Assembly (NCBI RefSeq): GCF_963378085.1
Contig: NZ_OY726395.1
Span: 1,240,001-1,304,000 of the forward strand
Source of the DNA: Mycolicibacterium sp. MU0050
GTDB taxonomy: Bacteria; Actinomycetota; Actinomycetes; Mycobacteriales; Mycobacteriaceae
Direction: 5' to 3'
DNA: 64,000 nucleotides
The notes under the pieces were generated by a model. The model was not told where the DNA came from and made no database searches. It saw only the letters and a list, made by a program, of their open reading frames with translations. This document shows positions 1 to 10,126 of this stretch, piece by piece. A program made the translations under genes and the position numbers. The stretch's first letter is position 1; each line of letters starts with the position of its first letter.

Positions 1-744
1 GATCTTGGCGTCTGCGCCGACGAGCACCCGGGCCCGCTTCTTGCGCACGGCCTCGAGGATGATCGTGGCCGCGCGTTCCGGGGTGGTGCGGGCCAACTTG
101 CGGTCGAACTGGTCGGCGAGCGCCTCGCGGTCGAGCCCCTCGGCGGTGGTCGCGTTGCGGGCGATCGCGGTCTTGATCCCGCCGGGATGCACCGTGGTGA
201 CCGCGACGTGGGGATGCTTGGTGAGCATCTCCTGGCGCAGGGCCTCGGTGAAGCCGCGAACGGCGAACTTCGCCGAGTTGTACGCCGCCTGCCCCGGGAC
301 CGAGAAGATCCCGAACAGGCTCGAGACGTTGACGACGTGCCCGTCGCCCGACTCGATGAGGTGCGGCAGGAACGCCTTGGTGCCGTTGACCACGCCCCAG
401 TAGTCGACGTCCATGATGCGCTCCATGTCCTTGAAGGAGCTCACCTCGACGTCCCCGGAATAGGCGATGCCGGCGTTGTTGTAGATCTGGTTTACCTTGC
501 CGAAGTGCTCCTTGACCTCGTCGGCGTAGAGCAGGAACGCCTCGCGCTCGGTGACGTCGAGGCGGTCGGCCTTGACGGGCGCGCCGATCGCCTTGAGTTC
601 GGCCTCGGTCTTGGCCAGGCCCTCGGTGTCCACGTCACTGATGGCGAGCTTCGCCCCCGAGCGGCCCAATTCGATCGCGAGCGCCTGGCCGATGCCCGAC
701 CCCGCGCCGGTGATGACGCAGACCTTGCCGGCGAAGTCCTCCAT
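1..744 (-). CDS. Short-chain dehydrogenase/reductase (Rv1245c-like), 3' truncated
   Basis: An open frame runs from ATG at 744 down to base 1 without a stop, giving 248 codons; the C-terminus lies outside the window. The N-terminus carries the classical SDR nucleotide-binding glycine motif TGAGSGIG (about residues 13-20), then NNAG (about residues 90-93), a catalytic Ser in VNVSS, and YNSAK, the YxxxK catalytic pair. The fold is a Rossmann NAD(P)-dependent oxidoreductase, probably cytosolic; the substrate cannot be told from sequence. The position beside kgd matches M. tuberculosis Rv1245c. It is divergent from the DUF732 gene at 866. Confidence in family is high and in substrate nil. Confidence 0.9.
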   Translation of the reverse strand, partial: MEDFAGKVCVITGAGSGIGQALAIELGRSGAKLAISDVDTEGLAKTEAELKAIGAPVKADRLDVTEREAFLLYADEVKEHFGKVNQIYNNAGIAYSGDVEVSSFKDMERIMDVDYWGVVNGTKAFLPHLIESGDGHVVNVSSLFGIFSVPGQAAYNSAKFAVRGFTEALRQEMLTKHPHVAVTTVHPGGIKTAIARNATTAEGLDREALADQFDRKLARTTPERAATIILEAVRKKRARVLVGADAKI

Positions 745-865
745 GTGCGCACTCCTCGCTGGTTCGACTCGTATGTGTCCGGTTCACGATACCGCCGGTA
801 CCGCCTCGGGGCGGGGGCAGGTTCGCTTGGGTAACGCAACACCAGCGGCATACGATGCGTCAATC

Positions 866-1237
866 ATGAAGTATTCCCGGATGGCGGCCGTCGCCTCGGT
901 TGCAGCCTCGATCGCTCTTTCCGTAGGCGTGGCCACCGCCGTGCCCGCCCTTGCGGACCCCCAGACCGATGCCTTTGTGGATTCGCTGGCCGACGCCGGC
1001 ATCACCGGCCTGGACCCGGCGACCGCCGCGGAGGTGGGCCACCAGGTCTGCCCCATGCTGGCCGAACCCGGCCAGCAGATGGCCGACGTCGCGGGCCGCG
1101 TCTCCGAGTCCCTCGGCAGGCCGTTGGGCCCCGCCACGATGTTCACCGGCCTGGCCATCACGCTGTTCTGCCCCGGCGCGGTCGCCTCGGTGGCCAACGG
1201 CGAGTCGCCCATCCCGCTCGGGCTGTTCGGCTTCTAG
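866..1237 (+). CDS. Secreted DUF732-family protein
   Basis: This is a 123-residue protein with a clear Sec signal peptide: a short basic start, a hydrophobic Ala/Val core to about residue 28, and cleavage near PALA-DP. The mature part is about 90 residues with two cysteines (HQVCP and LFCPG contexts), the pattern of DUF732 proteins that are abundant in mycobacteria. The function of the family is unknown. ATG 866 was chosen because the signal peptide begins there and a TACGAT -10-like box lies nine bases upstream, so the mRNA may be nearly leaderless. M. tuberculosis has a RelBE toxin-antitoxin pair around this position instead. The stop codon lies inside a short direct repeat (1231-1265). Confidence 0.85.
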   Translation: MKYSRMAAVASVAASIALSVGVATAVPALADPQTDAFVDSLADAGITGLDPATAAEVGHQVCPMLAEPGQQMADVAGRVSESLGRPLGPATMFTGLAITLFCPGAVASVANGESPIPLGLFGF

Positions 1238-1265
1238 TCCCTTCGCACGCTTCTAGTCCCTTCGC
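1231..1265. repeat. 16-bp direct repeat with 19-bp period covering a stop codon
   Basis: CTTCTAGTCCCTTCGC occurs at 1231-1246 and again at 1250-1265. The first copy contains the TAG stop of the DUF732 gene, so the repeat duplicates the end of that gene. It looks like a small slippage duplication placed immediately before the terminator hairpin. Confidence 0.9.
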
Positions 1266-1266
1266 G

Positions 1267-1330
1267 CGACGAGCGGCCACCCAGGTACATGCCTCATCGG
1301 CGTGTCGTGTACCTAGGTGGCCGCTCGTCG
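1267..1330. terminator. Bidirectional terminator hairpin between DUF732 gene and kgd
   Basis: Left arm 1267-1289 and right arm 1308-1330 are 23-base reverse complements with one mismatch, around an 18-base loop. The hairpin sits between two convergent genes (+ ending at 1237, - ending at 1345). There is no T-tract, as is common for mycobacterial terminators. The mismatch is C:A on one strand and G:U on the other, so the stem is slightly better for kgd transcripts. Confidence 0.75.
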
Positions 1331-1344
1331 TAGAGAACGCAAGC

Positions 1345-4300
1345 TCAGGCGAACGCCTCGTCGATGATCTCCTGCTGTTCGACAGCGTGCACCTTCGACG
1401 AGCCCGACGACGGCGCCGACATCGCGCGCCGGGAGATCCGCTTGAGGCCCGTCAGCTTCTCCGGCAACAGCTCCGGCAAGGACAGCCCGAACGTCGGCCA
1501 GGCGCCCTGGTTGGCCGGCTCCTCCTGCACCCACAGGAACTCGCTCGCGTTCGGGTAGAGGTCCAGGGTGGCCGGCAGCCGTCGGCTCGGCAGCGGGTAG
1601 AGCTGCTCGATCCGCACGATCGCGATGTCGTCGCGGTTGTCCTTGTTCTTCCGGGCCGCCAGCTCGTAGTAGAGCTTGCCGCTGGTGAGCAGGATCCGCT
1701 TGACCTTGCTGCGGTCACCGTCGCCGTCGGTGTAGGTCGGCTCCTCCAACACCGAGCGGAACTTCGCCTCGGTGAAGTCCTTGATATCGCTGACGGCGGC
1801 CTTGTTGCGCAGCATCGACTTCGGCGTGAACACCACCAGCGGGCGGTGGATGCCGTCGTAGACGTGCCGACGCAGCAGGTGGAAATAGTTGGCCGGCGTA
1901 GACGGCATCGCCACGGTCATCGAGCCCTCCGCACACAGCTGCAGGAACCGCTCGATGCGTCCCGACGTGTGGTCGGGGCCCTGGCCCTCGTGGCCGTGCG
2001 GGAGCAGCAGCACGACCTCGGAGAGCTGGCGCCACTTGGCCTCACCGGAGCTGATGAACTCGTCGATGATGGACTGGGCGCCGTTGACGAAGTCGCCGAA
2101 CTGCGCCTCCCACAGCACCAGCGCCTGCGGGTTGCCCACCGAATAGCCGTACTCGAACCCGACGGCTGCGAACTCCGACAGCGCCGAGTCGTAGACCAGG
2201 AACTTGCCGCCGGTCGGCGTGCCGTCCTCATTGGTGGCCAGCAGTTGCAGCGGGGTGAACTCCTCGCCGGTCTTGCGGTCGATGATGACCGAGTGACGCT
2301 GGGTGAACGTGCCGCGGCGGGAGTCCTGGCCGGACAGTCGGATCAACTTCCCTTCGGCGACCAGCGATCCCAGCGCCAACAGCTCACCGAAGGCCCAGTC
2401 GATCTTGCCCTCGTAGGCCATCTCGCGGCGCTTCTCCAGCACCGGCTTGACGCGCGGATGCACGGTGAAGCCGTCCGGGATCGCCAGGTGCGCGTCGCCG
2501 ATCCGGGCCAGCATCGACTTGTCGACGGCGGTGACCAGACCGCGGGCCAGTTCCTGTTCGGACTCCACCGACTCGCTGGGCTCGATGGGGTGCTTCTCCA
2601 GCTCGCGCACCTCGTTGAAGACCCGTTCGAGCTGCCCCTGGTAGTCGCGCAGGGCGTCCTCGGCCTCCTTCATCGAGATGTCGCCGCGGCCGATCAGCGC
2701 TTCGGTGTAGGACTTGCGGACGCCGCGCTTGCGGTCGATCACGTCGTACATCGCCGGCTGCGTCATCGACGGGTCGTCACCCTCGTTGTGGCCCCGTCGC
2801 CGGTAGCACAGCATGTCGATGACGACGTCCTTCTTGAACTTCTGCCGGAAGTCCACCGCCAGCTTGGCGACCCAGACGCAGGCCTCCGGATCGTCGCCGT
2901 TGACGTGGAAGATCGGCGCGCCGATCATCTTCGCGACGTCGGTGCAGTACTCCGACGAGCGCGAGTTCTCGGGGGAGGTGGTGAAGCCCACCTGGTTGTT
3001 GACGATCATGTGGATGGTTCCGCCCACGCGATACCCGCGCAGCAGCGCCAGGTTCAGCGTCTCGGCCACCACGCCCTGCCCGGCGAAGGCCGCGTCGCCG
3101 TGCAGCATCAGCGGCACCACCGAGAAGCCGTCGTCGCTGTCGCCCCGGTCCAGCAGGTCCTGCTTGGCCCGCACCAGGCCCTCGAGCACCGGGTCGACGG
3201 CCTCGAGGTGGCTGGGGTTGGCGGTCAGCGACACCTCGATGTCGTTGTCGCCGAACATCTGGATGTAGGTGCCCGAGGCGCCCAGGTGGTACTTGACGTC
3301 ACCGGAGCCGTGCGCCTGCGACGGATTGAGGTTGCCCTCGAACTCCGTGAAGATCTGCGCGTAGGGCTTGCCGACGATGTTGGCGAGCACGTTCAAACGA
3401 CCGCGGTGTGGCATCGCGATAACCACCTCGTCGAGGCCGTGCTCGGCGCACTGGTCGATGGCCGCGTCCATCATCGGGATGATGGTCTCCGCGCCCTCCA
3501 GCGAGAACCGCTTCTGCCCAACGTATTTGGTCTGCAGGAAGGTCTCGAAGGCCTCGGCGGCGTTGAGTCGGCTCAGGATGTACTTCTGCTGCGCGACGGT
3601 CGGCTTCTCATGCTTGACCTCGACGCGTTCCTGCAGCCACTGCTGCTGCTCGGGTTCGAGGATGTGGGTGTACTCGACGCCGATGTGTCGACAGTAGGCA
3701 TCGCGCAACACCGACAGGATGTCGCGCAGCTTCTTGTACTCGCTGCCGGCGAAACCGTCGACCTTGAACTCGCGGTCCAGGTCCCACAGCGTCAGCCCGT
3801 GGGTCAGCACGTCGAGGTCGGGGTGGCTGCGGAACCGCGAATTGTCCAGGCGCAGGGGATCGATGTCGGCCATCAGGTGGCCGCGGTTGCGGTAGGCCGC
3901 GATCAGTTCGATGACGCGGGCGTTCTTGTCGGTCACCGAGTCCGGGTTGTCGGTGCGCCACCGCACCGGCTCGTACGGGATCCCGAGTTCGAGGAAGATC
4001 TCGTCGTAGAAGTCGTCGTCGAGCAGCAGTTCGTGGATGGTCCGGAGGAAGTCGCCGGATTCCGCGCCCTGAATGATGCGGTGGTCGTAGGTCGAGGTCA
4101 GCGTGATCAGCTTGCCGATGCCCAGTTCGGCGATGCGTTCCTCGCTGGCACCTTGAAACTCGGCCGGGTACTCCATGGCGCCCACGCCGATGATCGCGCC
4201 CTGACCGGCCATCAGCCGCGGCACCGAGTGCACCGTGCCGATGGTGCCCGGGTTGGTCAGCGAAATCGTCACCCCGGAAAAATCGTCGGCGGTCAGCTTG

Positions 4301-5106
4301 CCGTCGCGGGCGCGGCGGACGATGTCCTCGTAGGCGGCGATGAACTGACCGAAGCCCATGGTTTCGCAGCCCTTGATCGCCGCGACCACCAGCGAGCGCT
4401 TGCCGTCCTTGCCCTGCAGGTCGATCGCCAGGCCGAGGTTGGTGTGCGTCGGCGTCACCGCGTGCGGCTTGCCGTCGATCTCGGCGAAGTGCCGGTTCAT
4501 GTTCGGGAACTTCTTGACCGCCTGAACCAAGGCGTAACCCAGCAGGTGGGTGAAGCTGATCTTGCCGCCGCGGGTCCGCTTGAGGTGGTTGTTGGCGACG
4601 ATGCGGTTGTCGATCATCACCTTGGCCGGAATGGCGCGAACGCTGGTCGCCGTCGGCACCTCCAGCGAGGTGTTCATGTTCCGGACGACGGCGGCCGCCG
4701 CTCCCCGCAACACCTGGGACTCGTCCTCGGCGGCGTCGGCGGCGGCGGCCGGGGCCGGGGCCGCCGGTTTCGCGGACTTCTTCTCGGCGCTCTTGGCCGG
4801 CGCGGCCTCCTTGGCGGGAGCCTTGTCGGGCTTCTTGGTCGGCGCGGAGCTCTGGTTGTTGGTCTGCTGCGGCTTGGCCGGCGGCGCGGGCGCGGGCTCA
4901 GGCGGGGAGGTCGGCACGGTGGAACGGGTGTTGCCGTTGCCGGTCGACGACGGCTCGGCCGCCTGGGTGCGCACCGGCTCCGGGTTGTAGTCGACGAGAA
5001 ACTCGTGCCAACTGGGATCGACCGAAGAGGGATCGTCGCGGAACTTGCGATACATCTCCTCGACCAACCATTCGTTCTGGCCGAATGGTGAACTTGTGCT
5101 GCTCAC
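1345..5106 (-). CDS. kgd: Multifunctional 2-oxoglutarate decarboxylase/dehydrogenase E1 with fused E2-like domain
   Basis: The protein has 1253 residues, close to the 1231 of M. tuberculosis Kgd (Rv1248c). Order: an N-terminal helix segment ([12 protein letters not shown], residues 8-19), a Pro/Ala/Lys-rich linker (about 45-130), an E2o-type acyltransferase domain (about 130-350) with the [14 protein letters not shown] active-site region, then the thiamine-diphosphate E1 part (about 370-1253) with GDAAFAGQG and the NNQVGFTT cofactor region. It decarboxylates 2-oxoglutarate and, with the E2/E3 partners, feeds succinyl-CoA to the TCA cycle. In the genus it is inhibited by the FHA protein GarA. 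The start is GTG, with GAGGCGAG upstream. There is no frameshift. The gene lies alone between a terminator and a promoter region. Confidence 0.97.
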   Translation of the reverse strand: MSSTSSPFGQNEWLVEEMYRKFRDDPSSVDPSWHEFLVDYNPEPVRTQAAEPSSTGNGNTRSTVPTSPPEPAPAPPAKPQQTNNQSSAPTKKPDKAPAKEAAPAKSAEKKSAKPAAPAPAAAADAAEDESQVLRGAAAAVVRNMNTSLEVPTATSVRAIPAKVMIDNRIVANNHLKRTRGGKISFTHLLGYALVQAVKKFPNMNRHFAEIDGKPHAVTPTHTNLGLAIDLQGKDGKRSLVVAAIKGCETMGFGQFIAAYEDIVRRARDGKLTADDFSGVTISLTNPGTIGTVHSVPRLMAGQGAIIGVGAMEYPAEFQGASEERIAELGIGKLITLTSTYDHRIIQGAESGDFLRTIHELLLDDDFYDEIFLELGIPYEPVRWRTDNPDSVTDKNARVIELIAAYRNRGHLMADIDPLRLDNSRFRSHPDLDVLTHGLTLWDLDREFKVDGFAGSEYKKLRDILSVLRDAYCRHIGVEYTHILEPEQQQWLQERVEVKHEKPTVAQQKYILSRLNAAEAFETFLQTKYVGQKRFSLEGAETIIPMMDAAIDQCAEHGLDEVVIAMPHRGRLNVLANIVGKPYAQIFTEFEGNLNPSQAHGSGDVKYHLGASGTYIQMFGDNDIEVSLTANPSHLEAVDPVLEGLVRAKQDLLDRGDSDDGFSVVPLMLHGDAAFAGQGVVAETLNLALLRGYRVGGTIHMIVNNQVGFTTSPENSRSSEYCTDVAKMIGAPIFHVNGDDPEACVWVAKLAVDFRQKFKKDVVIDMLCYRRRGHNEGDDPSMTQPAMYDVIDRKRGVRKSYTEALIGRGDISMKEAEDALRDYQGQLERVFNEVRELEKHPIEPSESVESEQELARGLVTAVDKSMLARIGDAHLAIPDGFTVHPRVKPVLEKRREMAYEGKIDWAFGELLALGSLVAEGKLIRLSGQDSRRGTFTQRHSVIIDRKTGEEFTPLQLLATNEDGTPTGGKFLVYDSALSEFAAVGFEYGYSVGNPQALVLWEAQFGDFVNGAQSIIDEFISSGEAKWRQLSEVVLLLPHGHEGQGPDHTSGRIERFLQLCAEGSMTVAMPSTPANYFHLLRRHVYDGIHRPLVVFTPKSMLRNKAAVSDIKDFTEAKFRSVLEEPTYTDGDGDRSKVKRILLTSGKLYYELAARKNKDNRDDIAIVRIEQLYPLPSRRLPATLDLYPNASEFLWVQEEPANQGAWPTFGLSLPELLPEKLTGLKRISRRAMSAPSSGSSKVHAVEQQEIIDEAFA

Positions 5107-5232
5107 AGCGGCTACTCGCCTCGATTCGTCTCGTGATCACTGGTCAGTTCTGCACTGGCAGGCACCCCGCGACGCCCGCCGGCGTGCTCGGCGATGCATA
5201 CCCGGTCCGACCGGAGATGTCTCGCCGAAACA

Positions 5233-5249
5233 AGGCTAGCCCCTGAAAC
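5233..5249 (-). promoter_or_regulatory. Promoter-like motif upstream of kgd shared with the next gene
   Basis: On the minus strand this reads GTTTCAGGGGCTAGCCT. It ends in TAGCCT, a TANNNT-type -10 box, and lies about 130 bp upstream of the kgd GTG. The same 17-mer with one change occurs at 6179-6195 upstream of the 5364-6146 gene. The intergenic region 5107-5363 shows no gene. Confidence 0.45.
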
Positions 5250-5363
5250 CTGGGTCGGGCCACGCAAGCAGGGCAAATCCGCGAATTGTCACAGGGTCGG
5301 GACCGGTGTGCAGCGCGGGCGCCCGCAGCGGCCCGCCGAGCGGCGCAGGGAAGGCCGCCGAGC

Positions 5364-6146
5364 TCAGGACGAGATGGCGCCGGGAGCCGGGCCGGAATCG
5401 ACCTCGAGCGGGGGCAGCATCCGCAACGCGCCGGGCCACGTGGTGGGCGCCGGCCCGAAGGCGGCGCGGGCGTTCTCGACGATGCGCTTGCCCATCAGCC
5501 GGTTGCCCACCCCGCCGATGACGGCGCCGATGCCGACCGGCAGCGCTTTGCCGAACACCAGCGCACCGCGTTTGATCGCATACTTCTTGACGAAGTACTT
5601 CATCAGTTTGGTGTTCACCTGCGACAGCGCCGGCAGCGGCATGGTGGCCGCGCCTTCGGCCAGCCAGGCGCCGTTGGTGCGGCCCGGGCCGAGCAGCCGA
5701 GCCACGGCGTTCTTGCCGTCGTCACCGGCGAGCGCTCCCAGCACCAGGGTGCGTCGCCGTTCTTTGTCGTCCGCCGAGACGCCGTGCACCTCGGCGACCG
5801 CGAGCACGAACACCGCGGTGGTCTCGAGGAACAACGCCGTTTCCCCGGCGACCAGCGACAGCGCCAGGACGGTGCCGACGCCCGGCACCAACGCGGCGGA
5901 CCCGACTGCCGCCCCGCTGCCCATGACCGCCGCCAGGTAGTGCTTCTCGAGTCGGGCGACGATCTCGGCGGGCGTGGCGTCCGGGGACTTGGCGCGAACC
6001 CGTTCGACGTAGGCGCGGATGGCGGGTGCCTGCAACCGCGAGCCCGTCTCGATGATCCGGCTCAGCACGTGGGCGGCGGCGCTGGGATCCTCGGGCTCGG
6101 TGGTGGCGGGCAGGTTCTCCGGGTTGGTCTTCTTGCGGCCGAACAT
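5364..6146 (-). CDS. Conserved mycobacterial membrane protein (Rv1249c-like)
   Basis: This is a 260-residue protein of unknown function. After a polar N-terminus (FGRKKTNPENL) there is a Gly/Ala/Val-rich membrane stretch at roughly residues 90-140 (PGVGTVLALSLVAGETALFL, then FVLAVAEVHGV). A basic loop with KYFVKKYAIKRG follows, then a second Gly-rich hydrophobic stretch (LPVGIGAVIGGVGNRLMG). The position next to kgd matches Rv1249c. ATG 6146 is preceded by GAGGAGG at good spacing, and a -35/-10 pair lies at 6179-6206. No catalytic motif was recognised. Confidence 0.85.
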   Translation of the reverse strand: MFGRKKTNPENLPATTEPEDPSAAAHVLSRIIETGSRLQAPAIRAYVERVRAKSPDATPAEIVARLEKHYLAAVMGSGAAVGSAALVPGVGTVLALSLVAGETALFLETTAVFVLAVAEVHGVSADDKERRRTLVLGALAGDDGKNAVARLLGPGRTNGAWLAEGAATMPLPALSQVNTKLMKYFVKKYAIKRGALVFGKALPVGIGAVIGGVGNRLMGKRIVENARAAFGPAPTTWPGALRMLPPLEVDSGPAPGAISS

Positions 6147-6178
6147 GGGTTTGCCTCCTCGGGGGACTGCCTGGTCTC

Positions 6179-6206
6179 AGGCTAGCCGCTGAAACGTAAT
6201 GTCCAA
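6179..6206 (-). promoter_or_regulatory. SigA-type promoter for the Rv1249c-like gene
   Basis: Minus strand: TTGGAC (6206-6201), a 16-bp spacer, then TAGCCT (6184-6179), with the start codon 33 bp downstream behind a good GAGGAGG site. It contains the 17-mer shared with the kgd upstream region. Confidence 0.55.
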
Positions 6207-6301
6207 CGAATGCCGACGTGGGCGCGGTGCCCGGACGTGACAACGCTCACGGTTTTGCTGAGCGGGAAGAAACACCGTCCCGGCGGGCGCTGTTGACCGT
6301 C

Positions 6302-7540
6302 ATGGTGTCTGCTCCCACACGGCCGAGTCGCGTTCGCATGATCGTCGTCCTGGGTGCCCTGGTGGCGCTGGGCCCGTTGACCATCGACATGTATCTGCCG
6401 GCGCTGCCACGCATCGCCGAGGAGCTGGATGTCACCTCGTCGGTGGTCCAGTTGACGTTGACCGGCACGTTGGCCGGGTTGGCCCTGGGCCAGTTGATCG
6501 TGGGCCCGCTGTCGGACTCGCTGGGCCGGCGCCGGCCGCTGATCGTCGGCGTGGTCCTGCACATGCTGGCCTCCCTGCTGTGCATGTTCGCGCCGAACAT
6601 CACCGCGCTGGGGGTCGCCCGCGGGCTGCAGGGGATGGGCGCGGCGGCTGCCGCGGTGGTCGCGGTCGCCGTGGTTGGTGACCTGTTCGCTGGGTCCGCG
6701 GCCGCCAAGGTGCTGTCACGGTTGATGCTGATCTTGGGGGTGGCGCCGGTGCTGGCGCCGTCGCTGGGCGCGGCGGTTTTGCTGGAGGCGTCCTGGCGGT
6801 GGATCTTCGCCGTGCTGGTCCTGATGGCCGCGGGGCTGTTGTTGATCGCGGCGTTCGCGCTGCCCGAGACGCTGCCCGTCGAGCACCGTCGGCCGCTGCA
6901 CGTCCGTTCGATCGCCACCACCTACGGGCACCTGCTGGCCGACGCGCGCTTCATGGCGTTGGTGGCGGTGGCCGCCCTGGCGATGGCGGGGTTGTTCGCC
7001 TACATCGCCGGCGCGGCGTTCGTCCTGCAGGAGCACTACGGGCTGAACCAACAGGCCTTCGCGGTGGTGTTCGGCGCCGGTGCGGTGGCGTTGATCGCGG
7101 CCACCCAGCTCAACGTGGTGTTGCTCAACCGGTTCACACCGCAGCGCATCGTGGTCTGCGCGCTGGCGGTCGCGACGCTGGCGGGCGCCGTGTTCGTCGC
7201 GGTCACCGTCACCCGGTTCGGCGGCGTGGTGGGATTCCTGGTGCCGGCCTGGACGGTGCTGGCCGCGATGGGCTTCGTGATGCCGAACGCGCCGGCGTTG
7301 GCGTTGTCGAGGCATCCGGAGGCGGCCGGGACCGCCGCGGCCTTGTTGGGGTCGGCGCAGTTCGGACTCGGCGCGGTGGTGGCGCCGGTGGTGGGGCTGC
7401 TGGGCAACGACGAACGCGCGCTGGCGCTGGTGATGACGGTCAGCGCGGGTCTGGCGTTGATCCTGATGGCAGTGGTCCGCCCGCAGCACCAGCTCGTCGC
7501 CACGCCTGCCGAGGTCGAAGCGGTGCCGGAACCTGCGTGA
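6302..7540 (+). CDS. MFS drug exporter, Bcr/CflA type (DHA1)
   Basis: The protein has 412 residues from ATG 6302, with twelve predicted membrane helices. The first helix contains LTIDMYLPALPRI, the typical Bcr/CflA start (D-M-Y-L-P), followed by the MFS loop 2-3 motif GPLSDSLGRRRP. It is expected to expel small drugs by proton antiport. The frame is open upstream to a GTG at 6218, but that extension is polar, overlaps the divergent promoter and lacks family similarity, so ATG 6302 was preferred even though its ribosome site is weak. It is followed at 215 bp by a second, unrelated MFS exporter. The substrate is unknown. Confidence 0.88.
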   Translation: MVSAPTRPSRVRMIVVLGALVALGPLTIDMYLPALPRIAEELDVTSSVVQLTLTGTLAGLALGQLIVGPLSDSLGRRRPLIVGVVLHMLASLLCMFAPNITALGVARGLQGMGAAAAAVVAVAVVGDLFAGSAAAKVLSRLMLILGVAPVLAPSLGAAVLLEASWRWIFAVLVLMAAGLLLIAAFALPETLPVEHRRPLHVRSIATTYGHLLADARFMALVAVAALAMAGLFAYIAGAAFVLQEHYGLNQQAFAVVFGAGAVALIAATQLNVVLLNRFTPQRIVVCALAVATLAGAVFVAVTVTRFGGVVGFLVPAWTVLAAMGFVMPNAPALALSRHPEAAGTAAALLGSAQFGLGAVVAPVVGLLGNDERALALVMTVSAGLALILMAVVRPQHQLVATPAEVEAVPEPA

Positions 7541-7593
7541 GCGGTGCCGGCGGGTTGTGGTGCGGTAGCCGACTACGTATCGTCGCCCGGATC

Positions 7594-7627
7594 GTCGCGG
7601 ACCGATCCGCACCCGGGGGTCCGCGAC
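7594..7627 (+). terminator. Stem-loop after the Bcr/CflA exporter
   Basis: GTCGCGGACC (7594-7603) pairs perfectly with GGTCCGCGAC (7618-7627) around a 14-base loop, 53 bases after the stop at 7540. No T-tract follows. It could terminate the exporter transcript or act in the leader of the next gene. The rest of 7541-7755 shows no gene. Confidence 0.5.
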
Positions 7628-7755
7628 AAGTGACTACCATGCGTGAAGCCGGGACCACCCCCACGATGTTCCCCGACGGCGTTGGAACCTGCCGGCCATC
7701 CGGTCGGCGCGGTGGCCCGGCGACGCGCGGACAACGGAACGTGAGGTGAACGTCT

Positions 7756-10074
7756 GTGACGCCTCAGCTGAAGACGGTCGTCGACACGGTGCGCAGCCCG
7801 TGGCACGCCCTGTGGGCGATGATGATCGGCTTCTTCATGATCCTCGTCGACTCGACGATCGTGGCCGTCGCCAATCCGAGCATCATGGAGCAGCTGCAGA
7901 CCGACTACGACGGGGTCATCTGGGTCACCAGCGCCTACCTGTTGGCCTACGCCGTGCCCCTGTTGGTGACGGGCCGGCTGGGCGATCAGTTCGGGCCGAA
8001 GAACCTCTACCTGGCGGGCCTGGCCGTCTTCACCGCCGCGTCCCTGTGGTGCGGGCTGTCGGGGTCGATCGAGATGCTGATCGCGGCGCGCGTGGTGCAG
8101 GGAATCGGCGCGGCGCTGCTGACGCCGCAGACGTTGACGACGATCACCCGGATCTTCCCGTCCGATCACCGGGGCACGGCGATGGGCGTCTGGGGCGCGA
8201 CGGCGGGACTGGCCACCCTGGCGGGCCCGCTGGTCGGCGGGGTGCTGCTGGATCATCTGGGCTGGGAGTGGATCTTCTTCGTCAACGTGCCGATCGGCAT
8301 CGCCGGTCTGGCGCTGGCGGTCTGGCTGGTTCCGGCGCTGCCGACGCACCGGACCCGCTTCGACTGGGTGGGCGTCGCTCTGTCGGGCGCCGGGATGTTC
8401 CTGGTGGTGTTCGGCCTGCAGGAGGGGGAGTCACACGGTTGGTCGGGCTGGGTGTGGGCGACGATCGTCGCCGGCATCGGGTTGCTGGCGCTGTTCGTCT
8501 ACTGGCAGGCCGTCAACAAGGATGATCCGCTGATCCCGCTGCAGATCTTCCGGGACCGGGACTTCAGCATGTCCAGCGTCGGCATCGCGATCATCGGGTT
8601 CGCCGTGACCGCGATGGTGGTGCCGGTGATGTTCTACCTGCAGGTGGTGTGCGGGTTGTCGCCGACGCGCGCGGCGCTGCTGATGGCGCCGACGGCCGTG
8701 GTGTCGGGCCTGTTGGCGCCGGTGGTGGGCCGCGTCGTCGACCGTGCCCACCCGACGCCGATCATCGGCTTCGGGTTCTCGGCGCTGGCGATCTCCCTGA
8801 CCTGGCTGTCGGTCGAGATGACGCCGACCACGGCGAACTGGCGTCTGGTGCTGCCGTTCATCGCGATGGGGATCGGGATGGCGTGCATCTGGTCGCCGCT
8901 GGCGGCGACCGCGACCCGGAATCTGCCGCCGGAGTTGGCGGGCGCGGGGTCGGGGGTCTACAACACCACCCGCCAGGTGGGTTCGGTGCTCGGCAGCGCG
9001 GGCATCGCCGCGTTCATGACCTCGCGGATCGGCGCCGAGATGCCGCAGGGGGCCGGGGCACCCCCGACCGGTGAGGGTGCCGTTCTTTCGCTACCCGAGT
9101 TCCTCCACGCCCCGTTCTCGGCGGCCCTGAGCCAGTCGATGCTGTTGCCGGCGCTGATCGCGCTGTTCGGGGTGGTGGCCGCGATGTTCCTGCTCGGCGG
9201 GCTGCGTTCGGTGGCCGAACCTTCGCAGCGGCGCGACGGGTTCGACGACCGCACCGAGGTGCTGCCGGCGGTGGTCGACGAGGCCGCGGCCCCGGCGCGT
9301 TCCGTCCGGGAATATCAGGACGCTGCCGACCGGTACGACGGCGGTGACCGCATCGCCGACGAGTACACCCCCTACGGCCGCCGTGACGACGGGGCCGACG
9401 ACTACGGCTACGACTATGACGACGCCTACGACGACGATGACGACGACTACGTCGAGTTCACCGTGGCCTCGCGGTTCGAGACCAGTTCGGCGCCAACCGT
9501 ATTCGAGCGGCCGGCCGGCGACGAGGACGACGCCGTGGGGGACGACGACTTCGACACCGAACCGCTGAGCGCGCGGGTGCCGTCTTCGGCGCCGGGTTTG
9601 TTCGAGGTGTCGCACAGCGCCACGGCGCGGTCCGGGCAGTCGTTGGCGGCTCCCGAGGGGGCCGACGCCGGCGCGGAGTCCGGAAACCCCGCCGACGTGC
9701 AGCCGATCGGCTTTGCGCACAACGGGTTTCATGCCGACAGGGAGGACCGGTTCCAGCCGCTGCCGCCCGTCAGAACTACGCGCCGAGAGGCCGACGAGCC
9801 GCACGCCCCGACCTTCCAGCAGCTCGCCGAGCACATCGACAGCCTCACCAACAGCGTCGCGGATCTGTACGAGGGTCGCCCCAGCTCATGGTCGGCGTTC
9901 GAGGTGCCCGAAGACCGTCCGCCGCGGCACCGCCAGCATCAGGACAGTGTGTTCGACGCCTTCGGCGATATCGGCGAGCGTGACCACATCGGCGAGCACC
10001 CCGGCCGCCGGCCCCGGCACTATCGGGAGGATCCCGACGACGGCGAGTCCTACGGCCGGCACTACCGCCCGTAG
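7756..10074 (+). CDS. MFS exporter, DHA2/EmrB-QacA type, with long acidic cytoplasmic tail (Rv1250-like)
   Basis: The protein has 772 residues. Residues 1 to about 490 form a 14-helix DHA2 transporter: helix 1 carries [13 protein letters not shown], loop 2-3 [12 protein letters not shown], and the motif C region [25 protein letters not shown]. Residues about 490-772 are a soluble tail rich in Asp, Tyr and Arg, with runs such as [21 protein letters not shown] near the middle and a His/Arg-rich end. M. tuberculosis Rv1250 is shorter (about 579 residues), so the tail is extended here. GTG 7756 is preceded by GAGGTGA. Drug or lipid export is expected; the role of the tail is unknown. Confidence 0.92.
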   Translation: MTPQLKTVVDTVRSPWHALWAMMIGFFMILVDSTIVAVANPSIMEQLQTDYDGVIWVTSAYLLAYAVPLLVTGRLGDQFGPKNLYLAGLAVFTAASLWCGLSGSIEMLIAARVVQGIGAALLTPQTLTTITRIFPSDHRGTAMGVWGATAGLATLAGPLVGGVLLDHLGWEWIFFVNVPIGIAGLALAVWLVPALPTHRTRFDWVGVALSGAGMFLVVFGLQEGESHGWSGWVWATIVAGIGLLALFVYWQAVNKDDPLIPLQIFRDRDFSMSSVGIAIIGFAVTAMVVPVMFYLQVVCGLSPTRAALLMAPTAVVSGLLAPVVGRVVDRAHPTPIIGFGFSALAISLTWLSVEMTPTTANWRLVLPFIAMGIGMACIWSPLAATATRNLPPELAGAGSGVYNTTRQVGSVLGSAGIAAFMTSRIGAEMPQGAGAPPTGEGAVLSLPEFLHAPFSAALSQSMLLPALIALFGVVAAMFLLGGLRSVAEPSQRRDGFDDRTEVLPAVVDEAAAPARSVREYQDAADRYDGGDRIADEYTPYGRRDDGADDYGYDYDDAYDDDDDDYVEFTVASRFETSSAPTVFERPAGDEDDAVGDDDFDTEPLSARVPSSAPGLFEVSHSATARSGQSLAAPEGADAGAESGNPADVQPIGFAHNGFHADREDRFQPLPPVRTTRREADEPHAPTFQQLAEHIDSLTNSVADLYEGRPSSWSAFEVPEDRPPRHRQHQDSVFDAFGDIGERDHIGEHPGRRPRHYREDPDDGESYGRHYRP

Positions 10075-10126
10075 CCGACGGCACCTTCGTTTTCACGCCC
10101 GACACGCTCTGCGAGAACAGTTGCGA

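Noticed and set aside
745..865. RelBE-type toxin-antitoxin pair expected beside kgd in M. tuberculosis
   Set aside because: No such frames exist between the SDR gene and kgd; the space is filled by a DUF732 gene.
1387..5091. 1234-codon open frame on the + strand across kgd
   Set aside because: Antisense shadow caused by high GC in codon position three. The kgd reading on the minus strand has full family motifs; this frame gives low-complexity Arg/Val/Asp-rich sequence.
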